Source of the DNA: Verrucomicrobiota bacterium
GTDB lineage: Bacteria; Verrucomicrobiota; Verrucomicrobiia; Verrucomicrobiales; Akkermansiaceae
Length of the DNA: 43,910 nt
NCBI GenBank assembly: GCA_030835305.1
Contig: JAURPJ010000052.1
Location: 1-43,910, forward strand
Direction: 5' to 3'
In this document: piece after piece, positions 8,694-16,570 of the stretch
How positions within the stretch are numbered: the first letter of the stretch is position 1
Layout: every line of letters starts with the position of its first letter
Made by a program: the position numbers and the translations under genes
Notes under the pieces: model-generated
Database searches by the model: none
Told to the model about the DNA's origin: nothing
Seen by the model: only the letters and a program-made list of their open reading frames with translations

Positions 8694-8910
8694 CTCTCGT
8701 TGTGATCTGGTCAATGCCACGGGGCGTCATCGAATAGAGATCATTTGAGTAGGCGATCACAAGGCGGCCGGCGGCCTGGCCTTTCTCCGGGTAATGGTGT
8801 GTTCATGCCTCAGGCGTCTTTTTGATGGCAGAGGTCGGCGGGAAAGCGCTGCCGATGCTGGTTGATCGGGTTTTGTCTTGAGAAACCGCGCGGCCTGACA
8901 ACGATTTGAT
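8694..8910. other. Short intergenic spacer, nothing recognised
   Basis: A 217-base stretch between the ModF-like gene and the GHL10 hydrolase. I see no convincing open frame, RNA gene or strong hairpin. Because the two genes run in the same direction, a promoter for the hydrolase is expected here, but I could not pick out clear -35 and -10 boxes. Confidence 0.5.
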
Positions 8911-10344
8911 ATGATATTTCGGACATTCTTTTTCAGCCTTCTGTTTTCCGGATTTTCGCACGCCCAACAATACACTCCGGTCAACGAAGTTGCACCGATG
9001 GTGCCCCGCGAATTTCGCGCGGCCTGGGTGGCTTGCGTCTACAATATTGATTGGCCTTCGCAAAAGGGAATGGGAGCGGATACCCAGCAGGCCGAAATGA
9101 GAGCAATTCTTGATCGGATGGCGTCGATGAAGATGAACGCGATCATTTTTCAGGTCCGTCCCAATGCCGATGCAGTTTATCAATCACGGCTTGAGCCTTG
9201 GAGTCACTGGATCAGTGGGACGCAGGGACGTTCGCCGGGCTATGATCCTTTGGCCTATTGCATCCAGCAGGCGCACGCGCGGGGCATCGAAGTTCATGCC
9301 TGGTTTAATCCGTTTCGAGCCTTGCCAAACAGTAAGATTCCCACGGCCCAAAACCATGTCGTGAAGACCCATCCCTCGGTGATTCGGGATTTTAAGAGTT
9401 ACAAATGGATGGACCCATCCAATGCATTTACGCAGTACCGTGCACTCTCGGTGATCATGGACGTGGTCAATCGATACGATGTTGATGGGATTCACATCGA
9501 CGACTATTTTTATCCTTACCCCGATGTTGATCTGCAGGGGCGTGCTAAGCAGGAATTTCCAGACGGTAAAACGCCGACGGCCCGACGTGCGGCCTCCGAT
9601 GGGTTTGTGAAATCGATGTATTCCCAGGTGAAGGCGAAGAAGCCGTGGGTTCGCGTTGGGATCAGTCCGTTTGGAATTTGGCGTCCGGGAGTTCCTGCGG
9701 GAACCACGGCCACGATTGACGCCTACCATCATTTGGCGGCCGATTCTCGAAAATGGTTGCAGCAGGGGTGGTGTGATTATTTGTCTCCCCAGCTCTATTG
9801 GCGAATCCAAAGCCCGCAGAGCTTTAGTCGGTTGCTCGCCTGGTGGAGGTCACAGGGGACGCGTCCGGTTTGGCCGGGAATTGCCGCGGCACGGATCAAC
9901 TCCAGCGAAGATCCGGGGCGACCTGCCAGCGAGATTATGAATCAAGTTTCCCTTACGCGAACGCTTGGAAGCAACTACGTTGGGCATGTTTTTTGGAGTA
10001 TGAAGTCGCTGATGGCAAACAAGGGCGGAATCAGCAACGAGCTTGTGAAGAAATTCTATCAGGAGCCGGCTTTGGTTCCTCCCATGTCTTGGGTGAACCG
10101 CAAGCTTCCAAAAACTCCGAAGGTGTTGGCGGCCGGGTCGAAGGGGAATCTGAATGTTGTTTGGAGCCCGGTGCCGGGGTGTTCGCAATACGCGATCCAG
10201 GTCCGCGTCGGCCGGAAGTGGCGACTGAGCTCGATCACTCGAGGAACCAAGATGATCTTGAATGGGATGCCTGATGCCGTGGCCGTGAGCGCGGTGGATC
10301 GCTTTGGCAACACTAGCCATCCCCGGGTGCTAGGGAAGCGTTAG
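8911..10344 (+). CDS. Secreted glycoside-hydrolase-like protein, GHL10 (DUF187) family
   Basis: A 477-residue exported protein. Residues 1-18 are a signal peptide (FRTFFFSLLFSGFSHA, cleavage after SHA). Residues about 30-345 form the GHL10 TIM-barrel: FRAAWVACVYNIDWP, NAIIFQVRPNADA, EVHAWFNPFRA, GIHIDDYFYPYP, VGISPFGIW and DYLSPQLYWRI are typical family blocks, with the paired acidic residues of HIDDYFYP at the presumed active site. The C-terminal 100 residues resemble a fibronectin-III-like domain (NLNVVWSPVPGCSQYAIQV). The E. coli relative DigH (YddW) cleaves peptidoglycan glycan strands lacking stem peptides, so a periplasmic cell-wall role is likely, though some relatives act on other glycans. 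Confidence 0.9.
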   Translation: MIFRTFFFSLLFSGFSHAQQYTPVNEVAPMVPREFRAAWVACVYNIDWPSQKGMGADTQQAEMRAILDRMASMKMNAIIFQVRPNADAVYQSRLEPWSHWISGTQGRSPGYDPLAYCIQQAHARGIEVHAWFNPFRALPNSKIPTAQNHVVKTHPSVIRDFKSYKWMDPSNAFTQYRALSVIMDVVNRYDVDGIHIDDYFYPYPDVDLQGRAKQEFPDGKTPTARRAASDGFVKSMYSQVKAKKPWVRVGISPFGIWRPGVPAGTTATIDAYHHLAADSRKWLQQGWCDYLSPQLYWRIQSPQSFSRLLAWWRSQGTRPVWPGIAAARINSSEDPGRPASEIMNQVSLTRTLGSNYVGHVFWSMKSLMANKGGISNELVKKFYQEPALVPPMSWVNRKLPKTPKVLAAGSKGNLNVVWSPVPGCSQYAIQVRVGRKWRLSSITRGTKMILNGMPDAVAVSAVDRFGNTSHPRVLGKR

Positions 10345-10347
10345 CGG

Positions 10348-11184
10348 CTACTTGGCGGGCATGGTGTAGTCCAGAAACTGCGACAATTTACGCCGAAGAT
10401 CGCGACGTTGCACGATGGCATCGACCAAGCCGTGGTCGAGCATGAACTCGGCCGTCTGGAATCCGGGAGGGAGATCTTGGTGGGTCGTTTCCTTGACCAC
10501 GCGTGGTCCTGCAAAGCCGATCATGCACTTGGGCTCGGCGATGTTGATGTCACCAATCGTCGCAAAGGAAGCGGTCACGCCACCGGTGGTCGGGTGGGTG
10601 AAGATGGAAATGTAAGGGAGTTTGGCTTCGGAATGAAGAGCGAGTGCTCCGCAGGTTTTGGCCATCTGCATGAGGGAGAGCATCCCTTCCTGCATACGTG
10701 CGCCGGATGACGAAGAGAAGATCAGGATGGCCCGCTTTTCCGCGGTGGCTTTTTCGATAGCCCGGGTGATTTTTTCCCCCACGACCGAACCCATTGAGCC
10801 GGCAAAGAACTTGAAGTCCATGACCGCGGCCATGGCCGGATTGCCTCCGATTTCGAGCTTGCCGGTGACTACGGCGTCCTTGAGGCCAGTTTTGGCACGG
10901 AGGAGTTCGGTTTTTTCGGCGTAATTCGAAAACTCGAGGGGATTTGTTGAAATGAGTTCGCGCTCCGTCTCCTCGAAGGAGCCTTCATCTGCAATGAGTT
11001 TGAAGCGATCATAGGCGCCCATCAGGAAGTGGTGGGAGCAATTGGTGCAAACAAGGTCGTTTTGTTTGAGATCCAGGGTGTGAAGCAATTCCCCACAGTC
11101 GGGGCACTTGGTCCAGAGATCGTCGGGAAGATTGTCGCGTCCTTTCGAAGCACGCTTGAGCCGTGGTTTGTCAAAGATGCCCAT
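10348..11184 (-). CDS. accD: Acetyl-CoA carboxylase carboxyltransferase subunit beta
   Basis: A 278-residue cytosolic subunit of acetyl-CoA carboxylase, which with AccA moves the carboxyl group from biotin carboxyl carrier protein to acetyl-CoA, making malonyl-CoA for fatty-acid synthesis. The N-terminal zinc ribbon is intact (Cys27, Cys30, Cys46, Cys49 in TKCPDCGELL and LVCTNCSHHF). The carboxyltransferase core shows SSSGARMQEG and PTTGGVTASFA, which bind acetyl-CoA and biotin, and the usual IGFAGPRVV. The length is normal. It is convergent with the GHL10 gene with 3 bases between the stops. AccA, AccB and AccC are not in the window. Confidence 0.96.
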   Translation of the reverse strand: MGIFDKPRLKRASKGRDNLPDDLWTKCPDCGELLHTLDLKQNDLVCTNCSHHFLMGAYDRFKLIADEGSFEETERELISTNPLEFSNYAEKTELLRAKTGLKDAVVTGKLEIGGNPAMAAVMDFKFFAGSMGSVVGEKITRAIEKATAEKRAILIFSSSSGARMQEGMLSLMQMAKTCGALALHSEAKLPYISIFTHPTTGGVTASFATIGDINIAEPKCMIGFAGPRVVKETTHQDLPPGFQTAEFMLDHGLVDAIVQRRDLRRKLSQFLDYTMPAK

Positions 11185-11446
11185 GAGGTTGAGAGCTTAG
11201 GCCGGATTCTCCACGGGAGAAAGTGCAATTTATTAAGTGTTGTGATGAGGTTGGACGGGAAAGTCGGCCAATGAGGCCTTGCCGGGGGATGGCTGGCTGG
11301 AACAAGCCTGGTTCTCGTGTAATCCTTTCTCCTTCTGGCTCCGACTTTAGAAAGATCTTGGAGGCCGGGATCTCCTCGTTGGCCAGTCTGGCGATATCAA
11401 TAAAGCGGCAGGGGAGAGGTATCCCCCTTAGGCGATTCAGCCTCGT

Positions 11447-11604
11447 AAGTCAGTGAATCTGGGATACGACGTTTTAGGATCGACGGAAGCCAGCAACAAG
11501 GGTGCGTTCAGAAGTGGCTTTTCCGCGCAGGAGCTGCCAAGGAGGACAACAAGAAAAAGGTGGTGGAGCTTGGGGTCCGAATTGGAGCAGAGTGGCTAAA
11601 TTGA
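11447..11604 (+). pseudogene. Possible frameshifted C-terminal gene remnant
   Basis: Reading from 11447 gives SVNLGYDVLGSTEASNKGAF, which looks like real protein. Near 11505-11515 the coding-like signal moves to another frame, giving WLFRAGAAKEDNKKKVVELG then a TGA at 11602. The joined product would be about 50 residues ending in an amphipathic helix, as at the end of an alpha/beta enzyme. There is no start codon for either piece. The family was not recognised. This is a judgement from amino-acid texture, so confidence is low. Confidence 0.33.
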
Positions 11605-11628
11605 GGGTCGAAGTTGGTGGATTTGTTT

Positions 11629-11739
11629 TCACTTGGGAGAAATAAGGACGACTATGAAGATTATAGTGCCGAAGGCGATGAGACTGATGAACGAACCGTG
11701 GTGTAAGCTCTGATATTTTGGAGTAGTTTCGAGCCCCAT
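11629..11739 (-). CDS. Candidate 36-residue single-pass membrane microprotein
   Basis: An ATG at 11739 opens a 36-codon frame ending in TGA. The N-terminal half is polar with a basic-His patch (KYQSLHH). The C-terminal half is one hydrophobic helix (FISLIAFGTIIFIVVLI) ending in Ser-Pro-Lys. The frame is also open for about 36 codons upstream of the ATG without a usual start, so this could instead be the end of a decayed longer gene. No good Shine-Dalgarno is visible. Its function is unknown and expression is unproven. Confidence 0.3.
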   Translation of the reverse strand: MGLETTPKYQSLHHGSFISLIAFGTIIFIVVLISPK

Positions 11740-12059
11740 TTTCTTTGAATTTTTGATGAATGCCGAAACCTTATTTATGAAGTTTTGGGAGAAACCGTTT
11801 AAGTGGTGCGGATATCGGGGTCCTTGGTCAGAATTGCCTTCTCCTTTCTAATACGGATTGGCTAAAGTTGGCTGGGTTTTCTTGGGGGGGAAGGCTTAAG
11901 TAAGGCCTCGATTTGGGAGTCTTTTAAATCGGATTGATCTGAGGGAATGAGGTAGGGCGGAATTTGGGGTTTTAGACAAAACGGTGGTTGCTTTACGTCG
12001 GAACAGACCGGAATGGCGAAAAAAGTGGGAGGGCAAGCTCATTAGGGGGATAGAAGAGA

Positions 12060-12311
12060 CTATCTTCCCTCTGACATGACGGGGAGAAGAGTGAGGAGCA
12101 TCTGGTAGCGATTGCCATCAAACTCGCGCTCGTCGGCCATCATGGCTTCGATTTCATCGGCGAGGCAGAAGGCGAGCATCGCTTTGGCCTCATCTTCTTC
12201 GATATCGGGTTCGGTGAGAATTCGATCAAAGGCTTCGCGCACGTAAGGAGTCTCGGGCGAGTTCAATTGTTCCTCGATGGCGGGGAGGAGTTTTTCGACA
12301 GATTCGTCCAT
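12060..12311 (-). CDS. Small acidic protein, unknown function
   Basis: An 83-residue protein, strongly acidic and predicted mostly helical: MDESVEKLLPAIEEQL, then a helix through YVREAFDRIL and an EDEAKAMLAFCLADEIE stretch, ending in YQMLLTLLPV. The ATG at 12311 is chosen because the longer frame upstream runs through the terminator hairpin and the bL31 gene on the same strand. It lies just downstream of the bL31 terminator, so it may be read by leaky transcription or by its own promoter. I do not recognise the family. Confidence 0.65.
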   Translation of the reverse strand: MDESVEKLLPAIEEQLNSPETPYVREAFDRILTEPDIEEDEAKAMLAFCLADEIEAMMADEREFDGNRYQMLLTLLPVMSEGR

Positions 12312-12328
12312 GGGGTAAGGGTGTAAAC

Positions 12329-12361
12329 AAAAAAGGCGGCTCTGTGAAGAGTCGCCTTTTT
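12329..12361 (-). terminator. Intrinsic terminator after bL31 gene
   Basis: An inverted repeat with arms AAAGGCGGCTCT and AGAGTCGCCTTT, one G-T wobble and a short TGTGA loop, flanked by A and T runs on both sides. On the minus strand it sits about 25 bases after the bL31 stop and ends in a T tract, so it is a classical rho-independent terminator. It could work in both directions. It separates bL31 from the small acidic protein gene. Confidence 0.85.
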
Positions 12362-12384
12362 GAAAGTGCGGTAAACAGAAGTCT

Positions 12385-12660
12385 TTATCCTTGGGCCCGG
12401 GTGGGCTTTTTGGCACGACGTACAGTGCCGAAACGCTTCTGGAACTTGTCGATGCGACCCTCTGTATCAACAAAGGTGCTTTGACCAGTGTAGAAGGGGT
12501 GTGAATCAGCCGTGAGGCCCATCGAGATGACGAAATGCTCAACACCATCGACGTCCTCAGTCTTATCAGACTTCGCGGTGGATCGGGTGATGTAACGGTG
12601 ACCTGTGGTCATATCTTGGAAGATTACGGGATGGTAATCAGGATGGATGTCTTTTTTCAT
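12385..12660 (-). CDS. rpmE2: 50S ribosomal protein bL31, type B (zinc-free form)
   Basis: A 91-residue ribosomal protein of the large subunit. It starts MKKDIHPDYHPVIFQD and contains HPFYTGQ and RIDKFQKRF, as in bL31 type B. The paired zinc-binding cysteines of type A are absent, so this is the zinc-independent form that many bacteria use in zinc shortage. Here it has an ordinary strong promoter and no visible Zur-like operator, so it may be the only L31. It is a single-gene unit bounded by a promoter at 12712-12741 and a terminator at 12329-12361. Confidence 0.95.
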   Translation of the reverse strand: MKKDIHPDYHPVIFQDMTTGHRYITRSTAKSDKTEDVDGVEHFVISMGLTADSHPFYTGQSTFVDTEGRIDKFQKRFGTVRRAKKPTRAQG

Positions 12661-12711
12661 GGGATGCCCTTAAAGTTCGGGGTGCGACGTTACCGACGCC
12701 GCACGGGGCGG

Positions 12712-12741
12712 TCTTTATCCGGAAAAAGCGCTCGCTGTCAA
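12712..12741 (-). promoter_or_regulatory. Sigma-70-type promoter for rpmE2
   Basis: On the minus strand there is a perfect -35 TTGACA (12736-12741), an 18-base spacer and TAAAGA (12712-12717) as the -10. The predicted start site would lie about 45 bases before the bL31 ATG. This is the best-matching housekeeping promoter in the window. Confidence 0.7.
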
Positions 12742-12770
12742 CCCGATTCGAGCTTATTCACCGCCCCGGT

Positions 12771-12959
12771 ATGAATCTCAAATCCTTCGAAACGATGGAT
12801 CCTCACCTCCTCGTTGGTCTCGTGAATACCGAGTTGCGCAACAATGCAAGTTCGCTCGATGATCTTTGCAAAACCCACGGGTTGGATGAAAAATCGCTCA
12901 CCGAACGCCTTGCCAGCGCGGGTTATCATTTCTCCGAGGAGGTAGGGCAGTTTCGATAA
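12771..12959 (+). CDS. DUF4250 domain protein
   Basis: A 62-residue protein that matches the small DUF4250 family along its whole length: MNLKSFETMDPHLLVGLVNT, a helix with SSLDDLC, then ERLASAGYHFSEEVGQFR. Family members are usually 55-65 residues with the same N- and C-terminal motifs. The middle could be a small helix-turn-helix-like bundle (SSLDDLCKTHGLDEKSLTERL). Function is unknown. It is divergent from rpmE2. Confidence 0.85.
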   Translation: MNLKSFETMDPHLLVGLVNTELRNNASSLDDLCKTHGLDEKSLTERLASAGYHFSEEVGQFR

Positions 12960-13008
12960 GCGGAGGAGTCTAAGCGGTAATCTTCTTCCAGCTGCCGTTG
13001 GATTGGAT

Positions 13009-13839
13009 TTAGTAGGTGGATTTGCCTTCGTCTTCGATGGCGAAGAGGGCGGTGAAGGATCCGACCAAGGCGAGTGCGTTGAGCGAGGCTGTTGAGAAGG
13101 CAATGATGGGGCTGAAGCGAACGGCGAGGAAAATTCCCTCGTTCACAATCTGGCGTGAATCAGGGTCTAGACTGGAGTGGGGGATTCCATCGAATCGGTT
13201 AACCAGCTGTAGAAGGGAAATTATGCGGATTTGAGAAGGGCTCCAATCACGAGGAGAATGGCGGAAAGTCCGACGCAGTTGGCGTTTTCGCTCTGAGCGC
13301 GGGCGATCTCGCTGGCTGAGAAGATTTGGAGAATTTCCAGTTGCCGAAGCATTGGTAGGTCGCGGAAAGGGCTCCGATGAAGGAGGCGTCACCGAGGCGG
13401 CTGATCATGAGCTTTTTATTGGTGGAAAGTCGGGCCGCGGGCCGGTCCGAGTAGAAGCTGAGGAGTTTGTGAAGGCTCAGGCTGGTGTCGATCCAGGCCA
13501 CGGTAAACATTAAAAAGTTTCCGGAAATTGTCAGGATGAGAACCGACCCGACGGTGAGGCACATCCAGCGGGCAAAGCAGCCTTGATTGAGGACTCAGGC
13601 GAGGGAATTGCCGGAGAAGCGAATGACCACTGCTCCGAGATGGCGAGGCCGATGATGGAAACGCAGGCGAGGACAAAAGCCCCAATGGGGGCGATCGAGG
13701 CATTTCTGGCGAAACGCCGGGCAATGGAATTTGAGACGTGGTCTGGAACGAGTCAGAAGGCGAGGACGAGGAGTGGCCCGGCGATAATAAACGCGGGGTG
13801 AATGGTGGTGGCGATGTTTGCAAGCATGGGTGAATTCAT
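13009..13839 (-). pseudogene. dabB: Broken dabB (NuoL-like subunit of a DabAB inorganic-carbon transporter), N-terminal half
   Basis: Minus-strand translation in changing frames gives a recognisable proton-antiporter-like membrane protein. It starts at 13839 (HPAFIIAGPLLVLAF), meets an in-frame TGA where Trp is expected, and continues NSIARRFARNASIAPIGAF. It then shifts frame to CFARWMCLTVGSVLILTISG...FTVAWIDTSLSLHKLLSFY...DRPAARL, and later to LRQLEILQIFSASEIARAQ...VIGALLKSA, followed by TAA and FPFYSWLTDSMESPTPV. A last shift gives IVNEGIFLAVRFSPI. The RLGDA and SMESPTPV blocks fit DabB/NuoL. At least three stops and two frameshifts occur, the second half is missing and no dabA (DUF2309) is adjacent. 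In working systems DabB is the membrane partner of DabA in CO2/bicarbonate uptake. Confidence 0.85.
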
Positions 13840-14071
13840 GTGACGCGAGGAGAAGAAGTCGGAAATCATTAATCCATCCAATATATCTTCAGGGGAAAAA
13901 CGTTCTTTAAAACAGAATAAACGAAATTTGATGGAGATTTACTAAGGTCTCGGAATTTCAACTATGGGTGGAAAGTTGAGTTTTGAAATCGAGTTCGTTG
14001 TTTGCCTACGGAAGAGATCAGGTGTTTTTCTGCTGGTCCCTTCACGAGTGGCAGGGTTTGATTCCTGCATT

Positions 14072-15064
14072 ATGAAAAGACTTGTGGCCTGCACGGCAGC
14101 GCTTGGCGCATTCGCATTCTCCGGTTGTGGAGAGAAAGACGGAGGAAAAGAGAGCTATGCTCTGGTCACTACCGGGGTTGCTTCGTTTTGGGATATTTGC
14201 AAGAAAGGCGGGGAGGATGCTGGGGAAGAGCTGGGAGTGGAGGTCGAGGTGCTGATGCCATCATCGGGCGACGATCAGAGGTCCAAGCTTGAGGATCTGC
14301 TGGCAAAGGGAGTGGATGGGATTTCCGTGGCCGCTATCGATCCGGTCAACCAGGCGGGCTTGTACGATGAGGTGGCTGAAGAATCCATTTTGATCACGAT
14401 GGATACCGATGCTCCAACGAGTAAGCGTCAGGTTTACGTGGGGATGGACAATTATGATGCAGGCTGGATGTGCGGTGAGTTGGTGAAGGAGGCGATTCCC
14501 GAGGGAGGAGAGGTCGTTCTCTTTATCGGCCGACTTGAGCAGGATAATGCGAAGCGCCGTCGTCAGGGCGTGATTGATTGTCTCCTTGACCGTGGTAAGG
14601 ATCCCAGCCGTTTCGACGCTCCGGGGCAGTCGCAGATTGGTGAAAAATACACCGTGCTTGCGACTTTGACTGATCAATTTGACCGGGCGAAAGGAAAGGC
14701 CAACGTGGAAGATATGCTGACCAAACACGAAGGGGTCGCTGCCATGGTGGGACTTTTTGCCTACAATCCACCGCTCATTTTAGAGGCATTGAAGCAGGCT
14801 GGGCGGATCGGGGAAGTCAAGGTCGTTGGTTTTGATGAGGATGAGGTCACTCTGCAAGCGATCAAGGATGGCACGGTCCACGGGACCGTGGTTCAGGATC
14901 CGTATGAGTATGGAAACCGCTCCATCAGGGTCCTTCATGCCCTCGTTAATGGCGATACCTCAGTCATTCCCGAGAACAAAATTATCGATATTCCGGCACG
15001 CCAAATTCGCAAGGATAACCTAGAGACTTTTTGGACTGACCTGAATTTCAAGCTTGGAAAGTGA
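14072..15064 (+). CDS. Sugar ABC transporter substrate-binding lipoprotein (RbsB/Peripla_BP_4 type)
   Basis: From ATG 14072 the product has 330 residues. It begins with a lipoprotein signal (MKRLVACTAALGAFAFSGC, Cys19) and continues with a two-lobe periplasmic binding fold of the ribose/galactose type: SFWDICKKGGEDAGEELG, ISVAAIDPVNQ, TMDTDAP, GMDNYDAGWMCGEL, KVVGFDEDEVTLQAIKDG and GTVVQDPYEYG are typical blocks. The longer frame from 13964 adds residues that would hide the signal peptide, so 14072 is preferred. Its stop overlaps the ATPase start (TGATG), so it is the first gene of a three-gene importer. The sugar is not predictable. Confidence 0.93.
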   Translation: MKRLVACTAALGAFAFSGCGEKDGGKESYALVTTGVASFWDICKKGGEDAGEELGVEVEVLMPSSGDDQRSKLEDLLAKGVDGISVAAIDPVNQAGLYDEVAEESILITMDTDAPTSKRQVYVGMDNYDAGWMCGELVKEAIPEGGEVVLFIGRLEQDNAKRRRQGVIDCLLDRGKDPSRFDAPGQSQIGEKYTVLATLTDQFDRAKGKANVEDMLTKHEGVAAMVGLFAYNPPLILEALKQAGRIGEVKVVGFDEDEVTLQAIKDGTVHGTVVQDPYEYGNRSIRVLHALVNGDTSVIPENKIIDIPARQIRKDNLETFWTDLNFKLGK

Positions 15065-16569
15065 TGGAAGAGCCTTTTCTGGAGGTTCGAAAAATCAAGA
15101 AGCTCTTTCCGGGGGTTGTCGCTCTCTCGGGCGTGGACTTGTGGGTAAACGCTGGCGAGGTGGTGGCTCTCATTGGGGAGAACGGGGCGGGGAAAAGCAC
15201 GCTCATGAAAATTCTCGCCGGGGTTCAGCCCGCGGATGAGGGGGAGTTGTTGGTCGACGGAAAGGTGGTTCGGTTTGCGCACGTGCAGGACGCCCAGAAA
15301 GCGGGGATTGCCTTGATTCACCAGGAGCTGAATTTGGCGGATAACCTGACGGTGGCGGCCAACATGTTTTTGGGGCGTGAGCCGGGGAAATTTGGTTGGA
15401 TTGACCAAGGAGCAATTGGGCGGGAAGCGAAGAGAGTGTTGGAGGTGGTCGGTCTCGAGGTGTCGCCAGACACTCTATTGAGCGAATTGACGCTTGGCAA
15501 ACAGCAGTTGGTTGAGATTGCGAAGGCGCTCTCGACCGAGGCCAAGGTGATCATCATGGATGAGCCGACGTCGAGTTTGTCGATGAGCGAATCCGAGCGC
15601 CTCTTTGACGTGATCCGCGAGCTTCGGGAGAGTGGAGTGAGCGTGATTTATATTTCCCATCGGCTAGGAGAGGTCAAGGAGTTGGCTGACCGAGTGGTGG
15701 TGTTTCGTGATGGAGAGAACGCGGGAATGCTGGAGCGGGATGAGGTGGATCATGATGCCATGGTACGAATGATGGTGGGGCGTGATGTTTCGCAGTTTTA
15801 TCAAAGGACGGAACATGAGTTGGGAGAAGTGGCGCTTTCGGTTCGTGGGTTGCGGACGGAGGAGCACCCATCGAATGAACTCGGGTTTGAAGTGCGGGCG
15901 GGTGAAGTCGTGGGGGTGGCCGGTCTGGTGGGAGCAGGCCGGAGTGAGATGTTGTCTGCCTTATTTGGCGCACGGCCTGCGTTGTCAGGCGAAGTATCGG
16001 TGGGCGGTCGGGAAGGATTGCCGCGCTCGCCGAGGGAAGCGCTTGAGCGAGGGCTTGCCCTGGTGCCGGAGGACCGGAAGGGACAGGGAATCATCCTTGA
16101 TATGGCGGTTAAGGAGAACATGAGTCTGGCCTCGCTCCGGCACGCAGCCCGAGGGCCGTTTGTAAACGTGAGTAAGGAGGAAGAGCTGGTGGCGGAAATG
16201 ACGGCTGCTCTGAGTGTGAAGACTCCCGGTTCGTGGCAGCTGCTTCGTTTTCTTTCAGGAGGAAACCAACAGAAGATTGTTCTCGCCAAGTGGTTGGCAT
16301 TGAAGCCCAAGGTGTTGCTTCTCGATGAGCCGACTCGAGGGATCGACATCGGGGCGAAGGAGGAGATTTACCTGCTCATGGAGAGATTTGCGAGCGAGGG
16401 AATGGCGGTTCTCTTTGTTTCCAGCGAGATGGAGGAGATTATGGGAATGGCGGATCGAACGTTGGTGATGCACGAAGGGCGGATTACGGGAGAGTTGGCT
16501 CGCGAGAATTTTAGTGAAGAGTCCATCATGGAATTGGCGACAGGAGGGAACGTCAACGAAGCAGAATAA
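15064..16569 (+). CDS. Sugar ABC transporter ATP-binding protein, twin-domain (RbsA/MglA type)
   Basis: A 501-residue ATPase with two ABC domains in one chain, the normal form for ribose/galactose-type (CUT2) importers. Domain 1: GENGAGKST, Q-loop at LIHQELNLADNLTVAAN, LTLGKQQLVEIAKAL, IIMDEPTSSL and ISHRL. Domain 2 is the usual degenerate copy with GLVGAGRSEML in place of a full Walker A, then LSGGNQQKIVLAKWL and LLLDEPTRGIDIGAKEEIY. The start ATG overlaps the previous stop by one base; GTG 15061 is an alternative. The permease gene follows after one base. Confidence 0.95.
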   Translation: MEEPFLEVRKIKKLFPGVVALSGVDLWVNAGEVVALIGENGAGKSTLMKILAGVQPADEGELLVDGKVVRFAHVQDAQKAGIALIHQELNLADNLTVAANMFLGREPGKFGWIDQGAIGREAKRVLEVVGLEVSPDTLLSELTLGKQQLVEIAKALSTEAKVIIMDEPTSSLSMSESERLFDVIRELRESGVSVIYISHRLGEVKELADRVVVFRDGENAGMLERDEVDHDAMVRMMVGRDVSQFYQRTEHELGEVALSVRGLRTEEHPSNELGFEVRAGEVVGVAGLVGAGRSEMLSALFGARPALSGEVSVGGREGLPRSPREALERGLALVPEDRKGQGIILDMAVKENMSLASLRHAARGPFVNVSKEEELVAEMTAALSVKTPGSWQLLRFLSGGNQQKIVLAKWLALKPKVLLLDEPTRGIDIGAKEEIYLLMERFASEGMAVLFVSSEMEEIMGMADRTLVMHEGRITGELARENFSEESIMELATGGNVNEAE

Positions 16570-16570
16570 A

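Larger units (their letters stand above)
11185..12059. other. 875-base gene-poor stretch with remnants and one candidate microprotein
   Basis: No normal-length gene can be supported here. Base composition is patchier than in the flanks, and short open runs in several frames look like worn coding sequence rather than active genes. Two items are listed separately: a possible frameshifted gene tail on the plus strand (11447-11604) and a 36-residue single-helix membrane ORF on the minus strand (11629-11739). A minus-strand run around 11223-11450 (reading RFIDIARLANEEIPASKIFL) is open but has no ATG; it may be another remnant. No tRNA or strong terminator was seen. Confidence 0.5.

Noticed and set aside
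11223-11456. 77-codon plus-strand frame in the gene-poor gap
   Set aside because: No family, no ribosome site, and the minus strand in the same place reads as equally plausible remnant; not enough to call a gene.
13583-13801. 72-codon plus-strand frame within the dabB region
   Set aside because: It lies opposite the broken dabB, whose minus-strand membrane-protein texture is much stronger; the plus-strand product is low-complexity charged sequence.
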